Position numbers and translations under genes: made by a program. The notes below the pieces were generated by a model. The model had not been told where the DNA came from. It worked only from the letters and a program-made list of their open reading frames with translations, and did not search any database. A stretch of 64,000 nucleotides of DNA from Chishuiella changwenlii (GTDB lineage: Bacteria > Bacteroidota > Bacteroidia > Flavobacteriales > Weeksellaceae), in assembly GCF_900142565.1 (NCBI RefSeq), contig NZ_FRBH01000001.1, positions 1 through 64,000 of the forward strand, written 5' to 3'. How positions within the stretch are numbered: the first letter of the stretch is position 1; each line of letters starts with the position of its first letter. Below, piece by piece: positions 1-8,765 of the stretch.

Positions 1-131
1 TTTCCTATAGCTCCATTATTCAAGGATTGACTAATTTCGTATCGGCTTTATTTCTTCTGTCTATATTTTAAATTTCAAATGAACTTCTCGTTTCAATACT
101 TACTTCGTTTCTATGTTTCTGTAAGCGGTTG

Positions 132-161
132 CAAAGGTAATTAATATTTTTAAACCACAAA
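132..161 (-). promoter_or_regulatory. Bacteroidota-type promoter facing the left edge (P2)
   Basis: On the minus strand a TTTG (158-161) is followed after 18 bases by TACCTTTG (132-139), an exact match to the TAnnTTTG -7 element of the Bacteroidota housekeeping sigma factor. Transcription would begin near 126 and leave the window. The downstream 120 bases carry no open frame, which fits a long leader of a stable RNA. Confidence 0.65.
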
Positions 162-308
162 ATATTTTTTGAAATATTTTAAAACTTTTTTTCTTTTATC
201 AATCTCAGTCATTACAACCTCAACCATCAAAAAAAGCCCGTTAAAACTAACATTACTGCTTCACTATTTCAATTCCTACAATACTACTCTTCTTTCGTAT
301 TGGGAGTG

Positions 309-341
309 CAAATATACAACTCAATATTCCTCTTTTCCAAA
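309..341 (-). promoter_or_regulatory. Bacteroidota-type promoter facing the left edge (P1)
   Basis: Minus-strand TTTG (338-341) and TATATTTG (309-316) are separated by 21 bases. It lies about 180 bases upstream of a second promoter in the same direction with no gene between, the tandem P1-P2 layout typical of rRNA operons. The target gene lies beyond the window. Confidence 0.6.
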
Positions 342-574
342 TCAACTTTACAATTAATTTACATTTTTCGCCTAACTAACTGAATAACCGTAGAATATTT
401 TTTAAACTTTTTTGAAAATAGATACGAGAGATGAGATTTAAGATGGGAAATAGAGGAAGAATGGAGGAATTTGACATGTATAATAGGTAATGATGCTTCG
501 ACAATTATGGCAAAACAAGCCTTATATCTTATAGTCTTACATCTTAAAACTAAAATCTAACTTCTATATTAGTT

Positions 575-611
575 CAACCGCAAAGAGCATAAAGATTACG
601 CAGAGAACATA
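575..611 (+). repeat. Dispersed 'aaccgcaaagagc..acgcagagaac' repeat copy
   Basis: The text has the internally echoing form of a short dispersed repeat (cgcaaagagcataaag, then acgcagagaacataag). Similar echoing repeats are common in intergenic DNA of Flavobacteriia. No second copy was noticed in this window, so the call rests on recognition of the type. Confidence 0.3.
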
Positions 612-811
612 AGTGTACTATTCAAAACAAACCTTATTCCTTATAATCTTACATCTTATAACTAGCTTCAAGTTTCCAACTTCTAAGCTCGAGATAAAAG
701 GACATGATTATTTTGTGAAACCAACTTCCCAAAAAAGTTGGCTTCGCAAAATACTTTGAGGTTAACGATTCGGGAAGAAAGCAACACATAGTGTTGCGTA
801 TTTTCAAAAAT

Positions 812-844
812 AAAAAAAAACCTCATCTATATAATAGATAAGGT
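812..844 (-). terminator. Terminator after the methyltransferase gene
   Basis: Read on the minus strand, an 11-bp stem (ACCTTATCTAT / ATAGATGAGGT, one G-U pair) is followed by nine Ts. It ends the recQ-gpmI-HAD-map-methyltransferase run. Confidence 0.8.
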
Positions 845-871
845 CTTTATAATTTTATGCTTTTAGATAAA

Positions 872-1648
872 TTAAATATCTTGAGGTTTTCTTACGATTG
901 GTAAAATTTCTCCGTTTTCTAAACAATACTTTTTTACGTCCTCTATAGAAATCTTCTTCGTATAATCTACTTTTTCTACGATGAAACCTGCTTGTTCTAA
1001 TCTTTTGTAATAATCTAACCCGTAAACACGAACATGATCGTATTGACCAAATTTTTCTTTACGTTCTTCTTTAGATGTTACTGTTGGATCTTCGTAAGTT
1101 GTTTCTCGTTGATAAGAAATTGGTACTTGTAAAATTCCCCAACCACCAGGTTTCATTACTCTAAACAATTCTGTCATTGCTTTATGATCGTCTGGAATAT
1201 GTTCTAAAACGTGGTTACAAAAAATAATATCGAATGTATCATCTCCAAACGGTAAATCGCAAATATCTGCTTTTACATCTGCCAAAGGTGATTCTATATC
1301 ACTCGTTATATATTCTAGATTTGACATTGCTTTGAATCTTTTTATAAAAGATTGTTCTGGTGCAATGTGTAAAACTTTTGCTTTTTGATTAAAAAACGTT
1401 GTTTCGTTTTTTAAATACAACCACATTAAGCGGTGACGTTCTAATGAGAATGTTCCTGGAGAAAGTACGTTTTCGCGTTGTTTTCCATATCCGTAAGGTA
1501 GTAAACTGTAATACCCCTGCCCGTCTATAGGATCTACAAAACGATCTCCTTTCATGAACCAAACTAAAACTGGTCGAACTAAATAACTACCTTTTATCAA
1601 CAATGGACGTGGTAGTATATTCATTATTTTTTTTAAGAGCTTTTTCAC
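872..1648 (-). CDS. SAM-dependent methyltransferase (class I, type 11)
   Basis: A 258-residue protein with a class I methyltransferase fold. The core (about residues 90-190) shows VLHIAPEQSF as the SAM-binding strand and loop, ADICDLPFGDDTFDIIFCNH as motifs II-III, and a following VLEHIPDD segment. The acceptor is unknown; proteins of this type in Flavobacteriia are annotated only as methyltransferases. The start is a GTG at 1648; the first ATG (1624) would cut off the basic N-terminus KKLLKKIMN that precedes PRPLLIKG and that I remember from relatives. It follows map by 12 bases and is the last gene before a strong terminator, so it is probably expressed with map and the HAD gene. Confidence 0.8.
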   Translation of the reverse strand: MKKLLKKIMNILPRPLLIKGSYLVRPVLVWFMKGDRFVDPIDGQGYYSLLPYGYGKQRENVLSPGTFSLERHRLMWLYLKNETTFFNQKAKVLHIAPEQSFIKRFKAMSNLEYITSDIESPLADVKADICDLPFGDDTFDIIFCNHVLEHIPDDHKAMTELFRVMKPGGWGILQVPISYQRETTYEDPTVTSKEERKEKFGQYDHVRVYGLDYYKRLEQAGFIVEKVDYTKKISIEDVKKYCLENGEILPIVRKPQDI

Positions 1649-1660
1649 AAAAGTTTCTTG

Positions 1661-2470
1661 TTATGGTTTAAATAAATATGGCTTTTCTTCGTCGGACTCA
1701 ATTCCCAATGCATCGTAAATGTATTGGTATGTAGATAATAATTTTGGTTCTCCGTTTACAACACAAACATCGTGTTCGAAATGCGCAGAATATTTATCAT
1801 CTTGTGTTGTTACTGTCCAACCGTCTGAATGAAAATTAATTTTTTCAGTTCCCATATTAACCATAGGTTCTATTGCTAAAACTAATCCGTTTTCTATTTT
1901 TTTACCAGAACCACGACGTCCGTAATTTGGAACTTGAGGATCTTCGTGCATTTTTCTTCCAAGCCCATGCCCTACTAGTTCACGAACAACTCCGTAACCT
2001 TCTTTCTCGCAATGTTGCTGAATAGCAAAACTTATGTCACCAATACGATTTCCTTTTTTCATTTGCTCTATTCCTTTGAACAATGATTCTTTGGTAATAC
2101 GTAATAGCTTCTCTGTTTCTTCGTCTATTTGTCCTACTGCAAATGTATAGGCATGATCTCCGTAAAAATCATTCATATATACCCCACAATCTACAGAAAC
2201 GATATCTCCTTCTTGCAAAGGTTTATCGTTCGGAATTCCATGAACAACTTCTGTATTTGGAGAAATACAAAGATTTTTAGGAAAATCGTACATTCCTAAG
2301 AATGCAGGATATCCGCCATGATCTCTAATAAATTCTCCTCCTAATTGATCTATATGATTAGTGGTAACTCCTGGTTTTATTTCTTTAGCTAACATACCTA
2401 AGGTTTTTGAAACCAATTGGGCACTTAGGTACATTAACTCTAATTCTTCATTACTTTTTAAATGTATCAT
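1661..2470 (-). CDS. map: Methionine aminopeptidase, type I
   Basis: Removes the initiator methionine from new proteins in the cytoplasm. The 269 residues are close to the family length and cover the pita-bread fold. Visible metal ligands are D94 and D105 in VSVDCGVYMNDFYGDHAY, H168 in VGHGLG, E201 in AIEPMV and E232 in HFEHDV; H77 in VHGIP is the substrate-binding histidine. The N-terminal zinc-finger extension of eukaryotic type I enzymes is absent. The start overlaps the stop of the upstream HAD gene by four bases (ATGA), so the two are translationally coupled. In many bacteria map lies in the spc operon after secY; here it is elsewhere. Confidence 0.96.
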   Translation of the reverse strand: MIHLKSNEELELMYLSAQLVSKTLGMLAKEIKPGVTTNHIDQLGGEFIRDHGGYPAFLGMYDFPKNLCISPNTEVVHGIPNDKPLQEGDIVSVDCGVYMNDFYGDHAYTFAVGQIDEETEKLLRITKESLFKGIEQMKKGNRIGDISFAIQQHCEKEGYGVVRELVGHGLGRKMHEDPQVPNYGRRGSGKKIENGLVLAIEPMVNMGTEKINFHSDGWTVTTQDDKYSAHFEHDVCVVNGEPKLLSTYQYIYDALGIESDEEKPYLFKP

Positions 2471-2886
2471 AATCCGAAAAATCCTTTTTTCTTTTTCTTT
2501 GGAGCTTGCGTTCCATTTGTAGAAACACTTAATTCTATTTTTTTGGTAATAATTTGATAAACATCACTCCATCCTGGAAAACCTCCAAGATTTCTATCAT
2601 CTACAAAAATATCTGCGTTGATTTTTCTACTGTGTGTTGTTTTGTCATAATCTTCTCCTTCGAAACTATTGTTTATTGCGTAGAATTCGATACCATTTTT
2701 TCTACAAAACTCTACAGCTTCATTTAGTGTTTTACCACTTCTGTATGTCCATAAAGTAAGGCGATATCCATCATTTTGTAATTGACGCATTGTTTCGAAA
2801 GCAAAAATTTTTGCTTTTCCTATTTCTGGATATTTGTCATCTACGATAGTTCCGTCAAAATCGATTGCAATAATTTTATTAATCAT
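2467..2886 (-). CDS. Small HAD-superfamily phosphatase (BT0820-like)
   Basis: A 139-residue HAD hydrolase. The nucleophile motif I is IIAIDFDGTIVDD near the N-terminus (DxD), motif II is the threonine or serine in LTLWTYRSG, and motif IV is the acidic ADIFVDDRNLGG. There is no room for a large cap domain, so the enzyme probably acts on an exposed or polymeric phosphate. The C-terminus is a lysine-rich tail (PKKKKKGFFGL). It is coupled to map through an ATGA overlap and follows gpmI by 25 bases. The substrate cannot be told from sequence. Confidence 0.75.
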   Translation of the reverse strand: MINKIIAIDFDGTIVDDKYPEIGKAKIFAFETMRQLQNDGYRLTLWTYRSGKTLNEAVEFCRKNGIEFYAINNSFEGEDYDKTTHSRKINADIFVDDRNLGGFPGWSDVYQIITKKIELSVSTNGTQAPKKKKKGFFGL

Positions 2887-2911
2887 ATAAGTTTAATATC
2901 AGGTTTTTTGA

Positions 2912-4447
2912 TTATTTTTTTTCAATGATGATATCACCAGTCATTTCGTCTGGAATTTCAATTCCCATTAATGTTAAAATTGTAGGTGCAATGTCACCTA
3001 ATTTTCCATTTTTAACATTCCAAACATTATCTTTCTGAGCTAAGATAAATGGAACTGGATTTGTTGTGTGTTGTGTATTTGGTGATCCGTCCTCATTCAT
3101 CATAAAATCTGAATTTCCGTGATCGGCTAATATAACAACATTATAACCATGATCTAAAGCTGCTGTAACAATTTTTTCTGCACAACTATCTACAACTTCT
3201 GCTGCTTTAATTGCTGCACTCATTACTCCTGTATGTCCAACCATGTCTGTATTTGCAAAATTTAAACAAATAAAATCTGCAGATTCTTTTTCTATTTCTG
3301 GAACAATTGCATTTGTAATATCGTATGCAGCCATTTCTGGTTTTAAATCATAAGTTGCAACATCTCTTGGTGATGCACACATAATTCTACTTTCTCCTCC
3401 GAAAGGTTCTTCTTGACCTCCATTAAAGAAAAATGTAACATGTGGATATTTTTCTGTTTCTGCAATACGAATTTGTTTACGACCCGCTGCTGAAACTATT
3501 TCTCCTAATGTTTTTGTTATATTTTTATCGTCGAATATTACTTCTACATTTTTATAGGTAGCGTCATATTCTGTTAAAGTGATGTATTTAAGATCTAATT
3601 TCTTCATATCGAAATCTGGAAAATCTTGCTGTGTTAAAACTTCAGATATTTCTCGACCTCTGTCTGTACGGAAATTGAAACAGATTACAACATCTCCATT
3701 TTCTATTTTAGCTTTCGGAGAACCATCTTCGTTTGTAACAATAATTGGTTTGATAAACTCATCTGTTACATCTTCATTATAAGAATGAAGAATAGCTCCT
3801 AATGGATCACTTGTTGGAGTTCCTACTCCGTTAACCATTGCATCATAAGCTAATTTTACTCTTTCCCAACGTTTATCACGATCCATTGCATAGTAACGAC
3901 CAGTTAAAGAAGCTAATTCTCCTGTCGACTTTGCCATGTGTTGAAGCAATTCTGTAATGAATCCTTCTCCAGATTTTGGATCAGTATCACGACCATCTGT
4001 GAATGCATGTACAAAAACATTGTCATGTAATCCACATTTGTTAGCTGCGTCTAATAATCCTTTTAAATGATTGATATGAGAATGCACACCACCATCTGAA
4101 ACTAATCCTATGAAGTGAACTTTTTTATTATTTGTTGTTGCATATTGAAAAGCATCTTTTAAAATTGTTTCATTTTGTAAAGTTCCATTTTCAACTGCCA
4201 TATTAATACGAACAAGATTTTGAAATACTACACGTCCTGCACCTAAGTTCATGTGTCCTACTTCCGAATTCCCCATTTGTCCTTCTGGTAAACCTACTGC
4301 TAAACCAAAAGTATCTAAAGTAGCGTTTGGATAGTTTACTAAACAGCTATCAATAAAAGGAGTTTTTGCTTGTGCTATAGCGGAAACAGCTGGGTTATTT
4401 CCTATTCCCCAACCATCCAATATCATTAATATTGCTTTATTATTCAT
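2912..4447 (-). CDS. gpmI: 2,3-bisphosphoglycerate-independent phosphoglycerate mutase
   Basis: Interconverts 3- and 2-phosphoglycerate in glycolysis using two Mn ions. The 511-residue alkaline-phosphatase-fold protein has the metal aspartate in MILDGWG, the phosphorylated serine S61 in GNSEVGHMNLGAG, the motif HAFTDGRDTDPKSG and the C-terminal metal sites in NFANTDMVGHTG and LADHGNSDFM. The frame extends to 4474, but the family starts with MNNKAILMILDGWG, so the ATG at 4447 is chosen. It lies 70 bases downstream of recQ with a hairpin between them, and 25 bases upstream of the HAD gene. Confidence 0.96.
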   Translation of the reverse strand: MNNKAILMILDGWGIGNNPAVSAIAQAKTPFIDSCLVNYPNATLDTFGLAVGLPEGQMGNSEVGHMNLGAGRVVFQNLVRINMAVENGTLQNETILKDAFQYATTNNKKVHFIGLVSDGGVHSHINHLKGLLDAANKCGLHDNVFVHAFTDGRDTDPKSGEGFITELLQHMAKSTGELASLTGRYYAMDRDKRWERVKLAYDAMVNGVGTPTSDPLGAILHSYNEDVTDEFIKPIIVTNEDGSPKAKIENGDVVICFNFRTDRGREISEVLTQQDFPDFDMKKLDLKYITLTEYDATYKNVEVIFDDKNITKTLGEIVSAAGRKQIRIAETEKYPHVTFFFNGGQEEPFGGESRIMCASPRDVATYDLKPEMAAYDITNAIVPEIEKESADFICLNFANTDMVGHTGVMSAAIKAAEVVDSCAEKIVTAALDHGYNVVILADHGNSDFMMNEDGSPNTQHTTNPVPFILAQKDNVWNVKNGKLGDIAPTILTLMGIEIPDEMTGDIIIEKK

Positions 4448-4467
4448 TTTTAGTCTTGTAATAATTA

Positions 4468-4494
4468 AGCCCAAAGATACATAATCCTTGGGCT
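4468..4494 (-). terminator. Hairpin between recQ and gpmI
   Basis: A 7-bp GC-rich stem (AGCCCAA / TTGGGCT) lies between the recQ stop and the gpmI start. On the minus strand it is followed only by TAATTATT, so it is a weak terminator or a processing site; T-richness is greater on the plus-strand side. Confidence 0.45.
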
Positions 4495-4516
4495 ATTTTT
4501 GTTTTTTAATAAGATT

Positions 4517-6718
4517 TTAATTGGCTACTTCGCTAATGAACTTAATACGCATTAATCGTAATTCTTCTTCATCGTAATCATCACCAAATTCTTTTAATAA
4601 TGAAGACATCGAATCCGAGTCTGATTCCATTAAGAAATCATATATCTCTTCTTGTTGATCTTCATCTAAAACCTCATCTATATAATATGTAATATTTAAT
4701 TTTGTTCCTTGATAAACGATACTCTCCATTTCTGAAAGTAAATCGCTCATCGACATACTTTTTCTTTCAGCAACTTCTTCTAGATTTAATTTTCTGTCTG
4801 TTGACTGAATAATATAAACTTTATAGCTTGATTTATCTGCAACTTGTTTAATAACCATATCCTCTGGACGAATGATATCGTTATCTTTAACATACTGCGC
4901 AATTAACTCTACAAAGTCTTTACCAAATTTTTTAGCTTTACCTTCTCCTACTCCAAAAACATTTGCTAATTCCTTTACAGTTGTAGGATATTGCATTGTC
5001 ATATCATCTAAACTAGAATCTTGAAAAACTGCAAATGGTGGAATTTGATGTGCTTTTGCTATTCTTTTACGTAAATCTTTTAATTGTTTTAATAAAGCAT
5101 CATCAAAAGCAATTGGCGTAGTCGTTACTTCTTCTTTATCAAAACTACCTTCAGATAATAATTTTTTAAAATCGATATCTTCAGCTATTTCAAAAGAAGT
5201 TGGTTGACTAATAAAATCAATTCCTTCTTTTGTAATTTTTAAAATTCCGTAAGATTCTATTTCTTTCTCTAAAAAGTTACGAACAATTAATTGACGTAAA
5301 ATTGATTTCCAGTAATAGTCTTCTTTATCTTTTCCTGTACCAAATAAATCGTCAGATTTTAAATTGTACGATTTTGTAATAGATGTTTCTTTACCAACTA
5401 AAACATTTACAACATCATTTAATTTTAATTTCTGATTTGTTTTTTGCACAAGTTTTAAAGCAGTTACAGCGTCATCTTTTGCTTCAACCATTTTTTTAGG
5501 ATTGCGCATATTGTCGTCCATGTTTGCTCCTAAACCATTTTTCTCGTCAAACTCTTCTCCAAAATAGTGTAATAAGAATTTACGACGAGACATAGATGTT
5601 TCTGCATAAGCAACAACTTCTGATAATAATTGCATTCCCACTTCGCGTTCTGCAACTGGTTTACTTGCTAAGAATTTTTCTAACTTTTCAATATCCTTAT
5701 AATCATAAAAAGCAATACAAACACCTTCTCCTCCATCGCGACCTGCACGACCAGTTTCTTGGTAATAACTTTCTAATGATTTTGGCATATCGTAATGCAT
5801 TACAAAGCGAACATCTGGTTTATCTATTCCCATTCCGAAAGCAATTGTTGCAACTACAACACTTGCATCTTCCATAAGAAACATATCCTGATGTTTACTT
5901 CTTGTTTTTGCATCTAATCCTGCATGGTAAGGAATTGCATTAACTCCATTTACTTGTAAAAGTTGTGAAATTTCTTCTACTTTTTTACGGCTTAAACAGT
6001 AGATAACTCCAGATTTACCTTCGTTTTGTTTAATAAACTTAATAATCTGTTTATCTTGATCTACTTTTGGACGTACTTCGTAAAATAAATTATCACGATT
6101 AAAAGAGTCTTTAAAAACTTTTGCACTTTGCATGCCTAAAGTTTTCTGAATATCTTCTTGTACTTTCGGTGTTGCTGTTGCTGTTAAAGCAATAATTGGT
6201 GCATCACCGATTTTATTTATAATTGATTTTAAATTACGGTACTCTGGACGAAAATCATGTCCCCATTCAGAAATACAATGCGCTTCATCAATTCCAAAAA
6301 AAGAAATTTTAACCGATTTAAAAAATTCGACATATTCTTCCTTAGTTAAAGATTCTGGTGCAACATATAACATTTTAGTTATACCATCTTTAATATCAGT
6401 CATTACCGTTTTGGTTTCTGACTTATTTAAAGATGAATTTAATACATGGGCAATTCCGTTATTTTCGGAAATACCGCGTATTGCGTCTACTTGATTCTTC
6501 ATTAAGGCAATTAAAGGCGATACAATAATTGCTACTCCATCAGACATTAATGCCGGTAATTGATAACATAATGACTTTCCCCCACCAGTAGGCATTAAAA
6601 CAAATACGTCTTCTTTGTTTAATAAGCTTGTAATTATTTCATGCTGCTGACCTTTAAATTGGTCGAAACCAAAATATTTTTTTAGGGAAGATGTTAGGTT
6701 TTTCGATATGGCTTCCAT
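4517..6718 (-). CDS. recQ: ATP-dependent DNA helicase RecQ, zinc-site cysteines absent
   Basis: 3'-5' DNA helicase of recombination and repair. Of 733 residues, about 1-340 form the helicase core: Walker A TGGGKS (44-49), DEAH box IDEAHCISEWGHDFRPEY near 140, motif V VVATIAFGMGIDKPDV and motif VI YYQETGRAGRDG. The RecQ C-terminal region (about 345-530) keeps SRRKFLLHYFGEEF, but the cysteines that bind zinc in E. coli RecQ (the TCRR cysteine and the CGxCDxC cluster) are replaced, the latter by GANMDDNM. An HRDC domain follows at about 540-615 and an acidic tail to 733. It is divergent from kdsD across a 175-bp gap. Confidence 0.93.
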   Translation of the reverse strand: MEAISKNLTSSLKKYFGFDQFKGQQHEIITSLLNKEDVFVLMPTGGGKSLCYQLPALMSDGVAIIVSPLIALMKNQVDAIRGISENNGIAHVLNSSLNKSETKTVMTDIKDGITKMLYVAPESLTKEEYVEFFKSVKISFFGIDEAHCISEWGHDFRPEYRNLKSIINKIGDAPIIALTATATPKVQEDIQKTLGMQSAKVFKDSFNRDNLFYEVRPKVDQDKQIIKFIKQNEGKSGVIYCLSRKKVEEISQLLQVNGVNAIPYHAGLDAKTRSKHQDMFLMEDASVVVATIAFGMGIDKPDVRFVMHYDMPKSLESYYQETGRAGRDGGEGVCIAFYDYKDIEKLEKFLASKPVAEREVGMQLLSEVVAYAETSMSRRKFLLHYFGEEFDEKNGLGANMDDNMRNPKKMVEAKDDAVTALKLVQKTNQKLKLNDVVNVLVGKETSITKSYNLKSDDLFGTGKDKEDYYWKSILRQLIVRNFLEKEIESYGILKITKEGIDFISQPTSFEIAEDIDFKKLLSEGSFDKEEVTTTPIAFDDALLKQLKDLRKRIAKAHQIPPFAVFQDSSLDDMTMQYPTTVKELANVFGVGEGKAKKFGKDFVELIAQYVKDNDIIRPEDMVIKQVADKSSYKVYIIQSTDRKLNLEEVAERKSMSMSDLLSEMESIVYQGTKLNITYYIDEVLDEDQQEEIYDFLMESDSDSMSSLLKEFGDDYDEEELRLMRIKFISEVAN

Positions 6719-6893
6719 CTATACAAAAGACTAAAATTAATATTATAAGTTAAATAGTTCCTATATTTGATACCTCTTAAATATACATATTATTTTTATA
6801 TATTACAACAATATTATATATATAATTGATTGATAATAAAAAAGGGGAGTAAAAGTACGAATATTTTTAAAAATAGACAATAGAAATTTTATT

Positions 6894-7859
6894 GTGGAAA
6901 ATTCAGAATTAATACAAATAGCCCAAAACGTTTTTCGAGAAGAAATTCAGGCGCTTGAAGCTATATCATCTCGTATTAACGAATCTTTTGTTGATGCGGT
7001 GAATTCGATATACAATACAAAAGGAAAACTAGTTATTGTTGGTGTTGGCAAAAGTGCTCATATAGCAAATAAAATTGTTGCAACATTAAATTCAACAGGA
7101 ACTCCTAGTCAATTTTTACATGCAACAGAAGCTATACATGGAGATTTAGGAATGGTACAACCAGAAGATGTTGTATTATGTATTTCTAAAAGTGGAAATA
7201 CACCAGAAATTACTTATCTGGCTCCAATACTAAAACAATATGCTTCTGTATTGATAGGTTTAACTTCTAATCCGAAATCTGAATTAGCTAAAAGTTCAGA
7301 CATTGTATTAGAAATTACAATTGACAAAGAAGCATGTCCTGTTAATTTAGCTCCAACAACTTCTACAACCTCTCAGTTAGTAATGGGAGATGCAATTGCA
7401 ATTACATTAATGAAGATGAGAGCTTTTTCTCAAAACGACTTTGCAAAATTTCATCCAGGAGGAGCATTAGGTAAAAAATTATTATGGACAGTTGAGAATA
7501 TTGTAAATCCAGATAGAAAACCATTTGTTCATCCTAATTCTTCTATATCAGAAGTTATTAACTCTTTAACATCTGGTCGACATGGAATAACAGTTGTCTT
7601 AGAAGATAATAAAATTCTTGGTGTTATTACTGACGGTGATTTACGTAGAATGTTGTTAAACAATGAAACTTTTCATCATTTAAAAGCAAAAGACATTGCA
7701 TCTATGAATCCTAAGACAATTCAGAAATCGGAAAAAGCAAGAGAGGCTTTAGCTATTTTGAGACATAACAGTATAGGACAACTTGTGGTTGTAGATGAAG
7801 ACAATAATTATTATGGAATTTTAGATATCCATTCAATATTAAATGAGGGAATAGAATAA
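6894..7859 (+). CDS. kdsD: D-arabinose 5-phosphate isomerase (KpsF/GutQ family)
   Basis: Converts ribulose 5-phosphate to arabinose 5-phosphate, the first step towards Kdo of lipopolysaccharide. The 321 residues have the family layout: an SIS domain (about 35-185; VGVGKSAHIANKI, HATEAIHGDLGM, CISKSGNTPEI) and two CBS domains (about 205-260 and 270-321). CPVNLAPTTSTT is the family signature loop. The start is a GTG at 6894. A lone TATATTTG at 6762-6769 could be its -7 element but lacks a clear -33 partner. tatC follows after four bases, so the two form one unit. Confidence 0.92.
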   Translation: MENSELIQIAQNVFREEIQALEAISSRINESFVDAVNSIYNTKGKLVIVGVGKSAHIANKIVATLNSTGTPSQFLHATEAIHGDLGMVQPEDVVLCISKSGNTPEITYLAPILKQYASVLIGLTSNPKSELAKSSDIVLEITIDKEACPVNLAPTTSTTSQLVMGDAIAITLMKMRAFSQNDFAKFHPGGALGKKLLWTVENIVNPDRKPFVHPNSSISEVINSLTSGRHGITVVLEDNKILGVITDGDLRRMLLNNETFHHLKAKDIASMNPKTIQKSEKAREALAILRHNSIGQLVVVDEDNNYYGILDIHSILNEGIE

Positions 7860-7863
7860 TTTT

Positions 7864-8694
7864 ATGGCAAAAAATAAAACAAATATGTCTTTCTTATCTC
7901 ATATAGGAGAGCTTAGAGGACATTTAACTCGCTCTATTTTGGCGATTATAGTAACATCACTTATTGTGACATATTTTTGGGACGAATTGGTACAGGATGT
8001 TATTATGGCTCCTTTAAAATCTAATTTCCCAACATTTGGTGTATTTAACCGATTTGGAGAATTTACAGGTTTTGGAAAAATTTATACAGAATCTTTTGAT
8101 ATCTCTAAAGAGTTAACCAATCTTAATCCATCTGGACAGATTACTTCTCAATTCTTCTCAATTATTGTATGTGGAATTATTCTAGCAATTCCTTATATTA
8201 TATATGAATTATGGCGATTTGTTCAGCCTGCATTAAAGGAAACAGAAAGAAAATATGCTGGTTTTACAATTCTCTCTATCATATTCTTCTTTGTAATGGG
8301 TGTACTGTTTAGCTATTTTATGTTATTACCATTGTGTACACAGTTCTTATTTACTTATGATCCGTTTGGAGTTGGTAATACATGGACTTTACCTAGTTAT
8401 ATCGATTTATTTGTTCAACTTCTTTTATCGATGGGAGTTATGTTCTTAATGCCAATTTTTGTATATTTCTTGACTGTAATTGGAATTCTTACTCCTAAGT
8501 TCCTTAAGGATTACAGAAAGCATGCTTTTATTGTTGTTCTTGTTATTGCAGCCGCAATTACTCCGAATGATGTTTATAGTATGATTTTAGTCACAATTCC
8601 ATTATGGTTCTTGTACGAATTAAGCGTTGTCGTGTCTACTTCTGTTTACAAGAAACAACTAAAAAGAAAAAGTAGCGAGTTGACAAATAATTAA
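7864..8694 (+). CDS. tatC: Twin-arginine translocase subunit TatC
   Basis: Inner-membrane receptor of the Tat pathway, which exports folded proteins carrying RR signal peptides. The 276-residue protein begins MSFLSHIGELRGHLTRSI (the conserved N-terminal SFLxHLxELRxRL motif) and has about six membrane segments. The first periplasmic loop (about residues 45-100) is longer than in E. coli TatC, which I believe is usual in Bacteroidota. The conserved glutamate of the second cytoplasmic loop is in RFVQPALKETERKYA. No tatA or tatB gene lies in the window. Confidence 0.94.
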   Translation: MAKNKTNMSFLSHIGELRGHLTRSILAIIVTSLIVTYFWDELVQDVIMAPLKSNFPTFGVFNRFGEFTGFGKIYTESFDISKELTNLNPSGQITSQFFSIIVCGIILAIPYIIYELWRFVQPALKETERKYAGFTILSIIFFFVMGVLFSYFMLLPLCTQFLFTYDPFGVGNTWTLPSYIDLFVQLLLSMGVMFLMPIFVYFLTVIGILTPKFLKDYRKHAFIVVLVIAAAITPNDVYSMILVTIPLWFLYELSVVVSTSVYKKQLKRKSSELTNN

Positions 8695-8705
8695 CAATAT
8701 TATGC

Positions 8706-8735
8706 TTGCATAATAAAATAATTTATTTATTTTTA
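8706..8735 (+). promoter_or_regulatory. Promoter of etfB-etfA
   Basis: TTG (8706-8708), a 19-base spacer and TATTTTTA (8728-8735) match the Bacteroidota promoter except for the last base of the -7 box. The predicted start lies about 25 bases before the etfB ATG at 8766. Confidence 0.5.
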
Positions 8736-8765
8736 CATATATAAAAACGTAAACAACACAAAATT

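Larger units (their letters stand above)
1..871. other. Intergenic region without a protein gene
   Basis: No credible protein gene lies here; the only longer open frame (plus strand, about 169-357) is low-complexity and sits on top of promoter elements of the opposite strand. The stretch holds two outward-facing promoters (309-341 and 132-161), a dispersed repeat around 575-611, decayed repeat-like text such as 'cttacatctta' and 'ctaacttcta', and the terminator of the methyltransferase gene at its right end. A fragment of the dispersed CTTCGACA repeat is seen at 496-503. Confidence 0.6.

Noticed and set aside
169-357. Open frame of 62 residues on the plus strand
   Set aside because: Low-complexity translation without any family likeness, and it covers promoter elements of the minus strand.
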